Source: CAVXFS01 sp049582805 (lineage in GTDB: Bacteria; Pseudomonadota; Gammaproteobacteria; Burkholderiales; Gallionellaceae). Taken from it: a stretch of 5,855 nucleotides of DNA. The notes beneath the pieces were generated by a model, which saw only the letters and a program-made list of their open reading frames with translations, ran no database searches and was not told the DNA's origin. Both the position numbers and the translations under genes were made by a program. Location of the stretch: assembly GCA_049582805.1 (NCBI GenBank), contig JBAUUR010000034.1:1-5855 (forward strand), in the 5' to 3' direction. The stretch's first letter is position 1. Each line of letters starts with the position of its first letter. This document shows positions 5,189 through 5,855 of this stretch, in pieces.

Positions 5189-5855
5189 ATGCCAACGGCT
5201 CACGAACAATTCTCGGAACAATTTCATCGTTGGGAAGTGCGCGGGCGCGGTTGGAAGGTTTATGGCGAGCCGGTATATCCCGAACCGCCTTTTGTTCCCT
5301 TCCAACGCCGCTACCTGCCCGAAACGCCAGTGGAAGATGACGGACGCAGGCCGACGATTTTTAGTTCTATTGTTCAAAAGCTCGCTCGCAAAATTGCTCT
5401 CCCAACTCAAACCCCGGTAGTCGGACCTGAAGAAGAACCGGAACCCATTGGCCTGACTCGTGATTCGTTGGTCGAATTTCAGGCATCGCTCCCGGATAAG
5501 CTCGACATCTCGATGGAGGCGTTCGAGCAGTTCTTTTTGAATTTGTCAATGTGCCGCGAGCCGATCGCTTTTGAATTGATGGGCTCCCATAAAAAAGTCG
5601 CGGCGCAATTTGCCGCCGCTTCTAATGACGCCCCGTTGCTCCGTCGCCAATTGCAGGCATATTTTCCCGAAGCCGTGTTTGTCCCACTCGAAGGCGGCTT
5701 GGAACAGGCATGGGAAGCCAGCCAGGGCGACGAAGCGTTGGCGGTAGAGTTTGGATTGAAACATGAATTCATGTTGCCGCTCGCGAGCGGCAAGCTTGAC
5801 TCGTTCATCGGCATCGTGGGCGCACTGGCGGAGTTACAGCCAGACGAGTTTGGAT
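5189..5855 (+). CDS. N-terminal part of a TraG/VirD4/HerA-like ATPase-type protein (partial, runs off the window)
   Basis: The open frame from the ATG at 5189 continues to the window end (222 codons plus one base, no stop). There is a weak AAGG 8 nt upstream. Visible features: RGRGWKVYGEPVYPEPPFVPF (18-38), a proline/acid-rich linker (about 70-88), then an alpha/beta segment with FELMGSHKKVAAQFAAAS (128-145), RRQLQAYFPEAVFVPLEGGL (152-171) and VEFGLKHEFMLPLASGKLDSFIGIVGAL (186-213). This order resembles, from memory, the N-terminal region of large proteins annotated as type IV conjugative-transfer (TraG/VirD4) or HerA-like ATPases, which pump or translocate DNA. The Walker A and B motifs would lie beyond 5855, so ATPase activity cannot be confirmed here. 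The pair with the upstream membrane protein suggests a membrane-attached motor for conjugation-like, chromosomal or defence use; which one is inference. An alternative ATG at 5182 is in another frame that closes after about 57 codons. Confidence 0.6.
   Translation, partial: MPTAHEQFSEQFHRWEVRGRGWKVYGEPVYPEPPFVPFQRRYLPETPVEDDGRRPTIFSSIVQKLARKIALPTQTPVVGPEEEPEPIGLTRDSLVEFQASLPDKLDISMEAFEQFFLNLSMCREPIAFELMGSHKKVAAQFAAASNDAPLLRRQLQAYFPEAVFVPLEGGLEQAWEASQGDEALAVEFGLKHEFMLPLASGKLDSFIGIVGALAELQPDEFG

Noticed and set aside
4756..5190. 144-codon minus-strand open frame opposite the membrane protein
   Set aside because: It is antisense to the conserved membrane protein; its His/Asp/Gln-rich sequence mirrors hydrophobic codons and has no family likeness.
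5182..5355. Alternative ATG 7 nt before the chosen start of the rightmost gene
   Set aside because: It is in a different frame that hits a TGA after about 57 codons, while the frame from 5189 stays open to the window end with family-like motifs.
5479..5814. 111-codon minus-strand open frame opposite the TraG/HerA-like gene
   Set aside because: The opposite frame is open for at least 222 codons and carries family-like motifs; this one has none.

Overview
The window is bacterial, about 5.9 kb, and densely coded in two blocks. Phylum is not provable from it. The style of the PEGA-repeat lipoprotein-like gene (serial 'TNL..' PEGA repeats followed by a short TPR-like segment) is what I associate with Verrucomicrobiota (Pedosphaera/Limisphaerales-like), and most starts have little or no Shine-Dalgarno sequence. 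I hold this placement at moderate to low confidence.

Left block (1-2650, all minus strand, read right to left). A compact, AT-richer operon. It begins in a leader region (2529-2725) with a possible terminator of the preceding gene, a possible promoter, and a 25-codon ORF with the best ribosome-binding site in the window. This ORF is in the same frame as the next gene and is separated from it by one TAA. Then comes a 361-aa class II aminoacyl-tRNA-synthetase-like protein (OB fold plus Asp/Asn-tRNA-synthetase-like core, motif 2 degenerate, motif 3 arginine kept). It overlaps by 50 nt a 484-aa protein of the DIT1/PvcA isocyanide (isonitrile) synthase family. Five nt after that stop, the first ten codons of another ORF (MKAIVYKTVG...) look like the start of a medium-chain (zinc/quinone) dehydrogenase. 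Together this looks like a small, unusual biosynthetic or amino-acid-modifying cassette. The pairing of an aaRS paralogue with an isocyanide-synthase homologue is the most interesting thing here.

Right block (2726-5855), GC-richer. A minus-strand gene encodes a 555-aa membrane-anchored PEGA/TPR protein. Across a 77-bp divergent intergenic region, a plus-strand pair follows: a 235-237-aa conserved two-helix membrane protein and, 10 nt later, the 5' part (222 codons) of a large protein. The N-terminal region of that protein resembles those of uncharacterised TraG/VirD4/HerA-like transfer ATPases, whose nucleotide-binding part would lie beyond the window. This pair looks like a membrane-coupled ATPase system of unknown role. 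The divergent PEGA protein may or may not be functionally linked.

No rRNA, tRNA, CRISPR array, insertion sequence or long repeat was seen. No stretch longer than 300 bases lacks a gene. All family assignments are from reading protein motifs by eye, without database searches.
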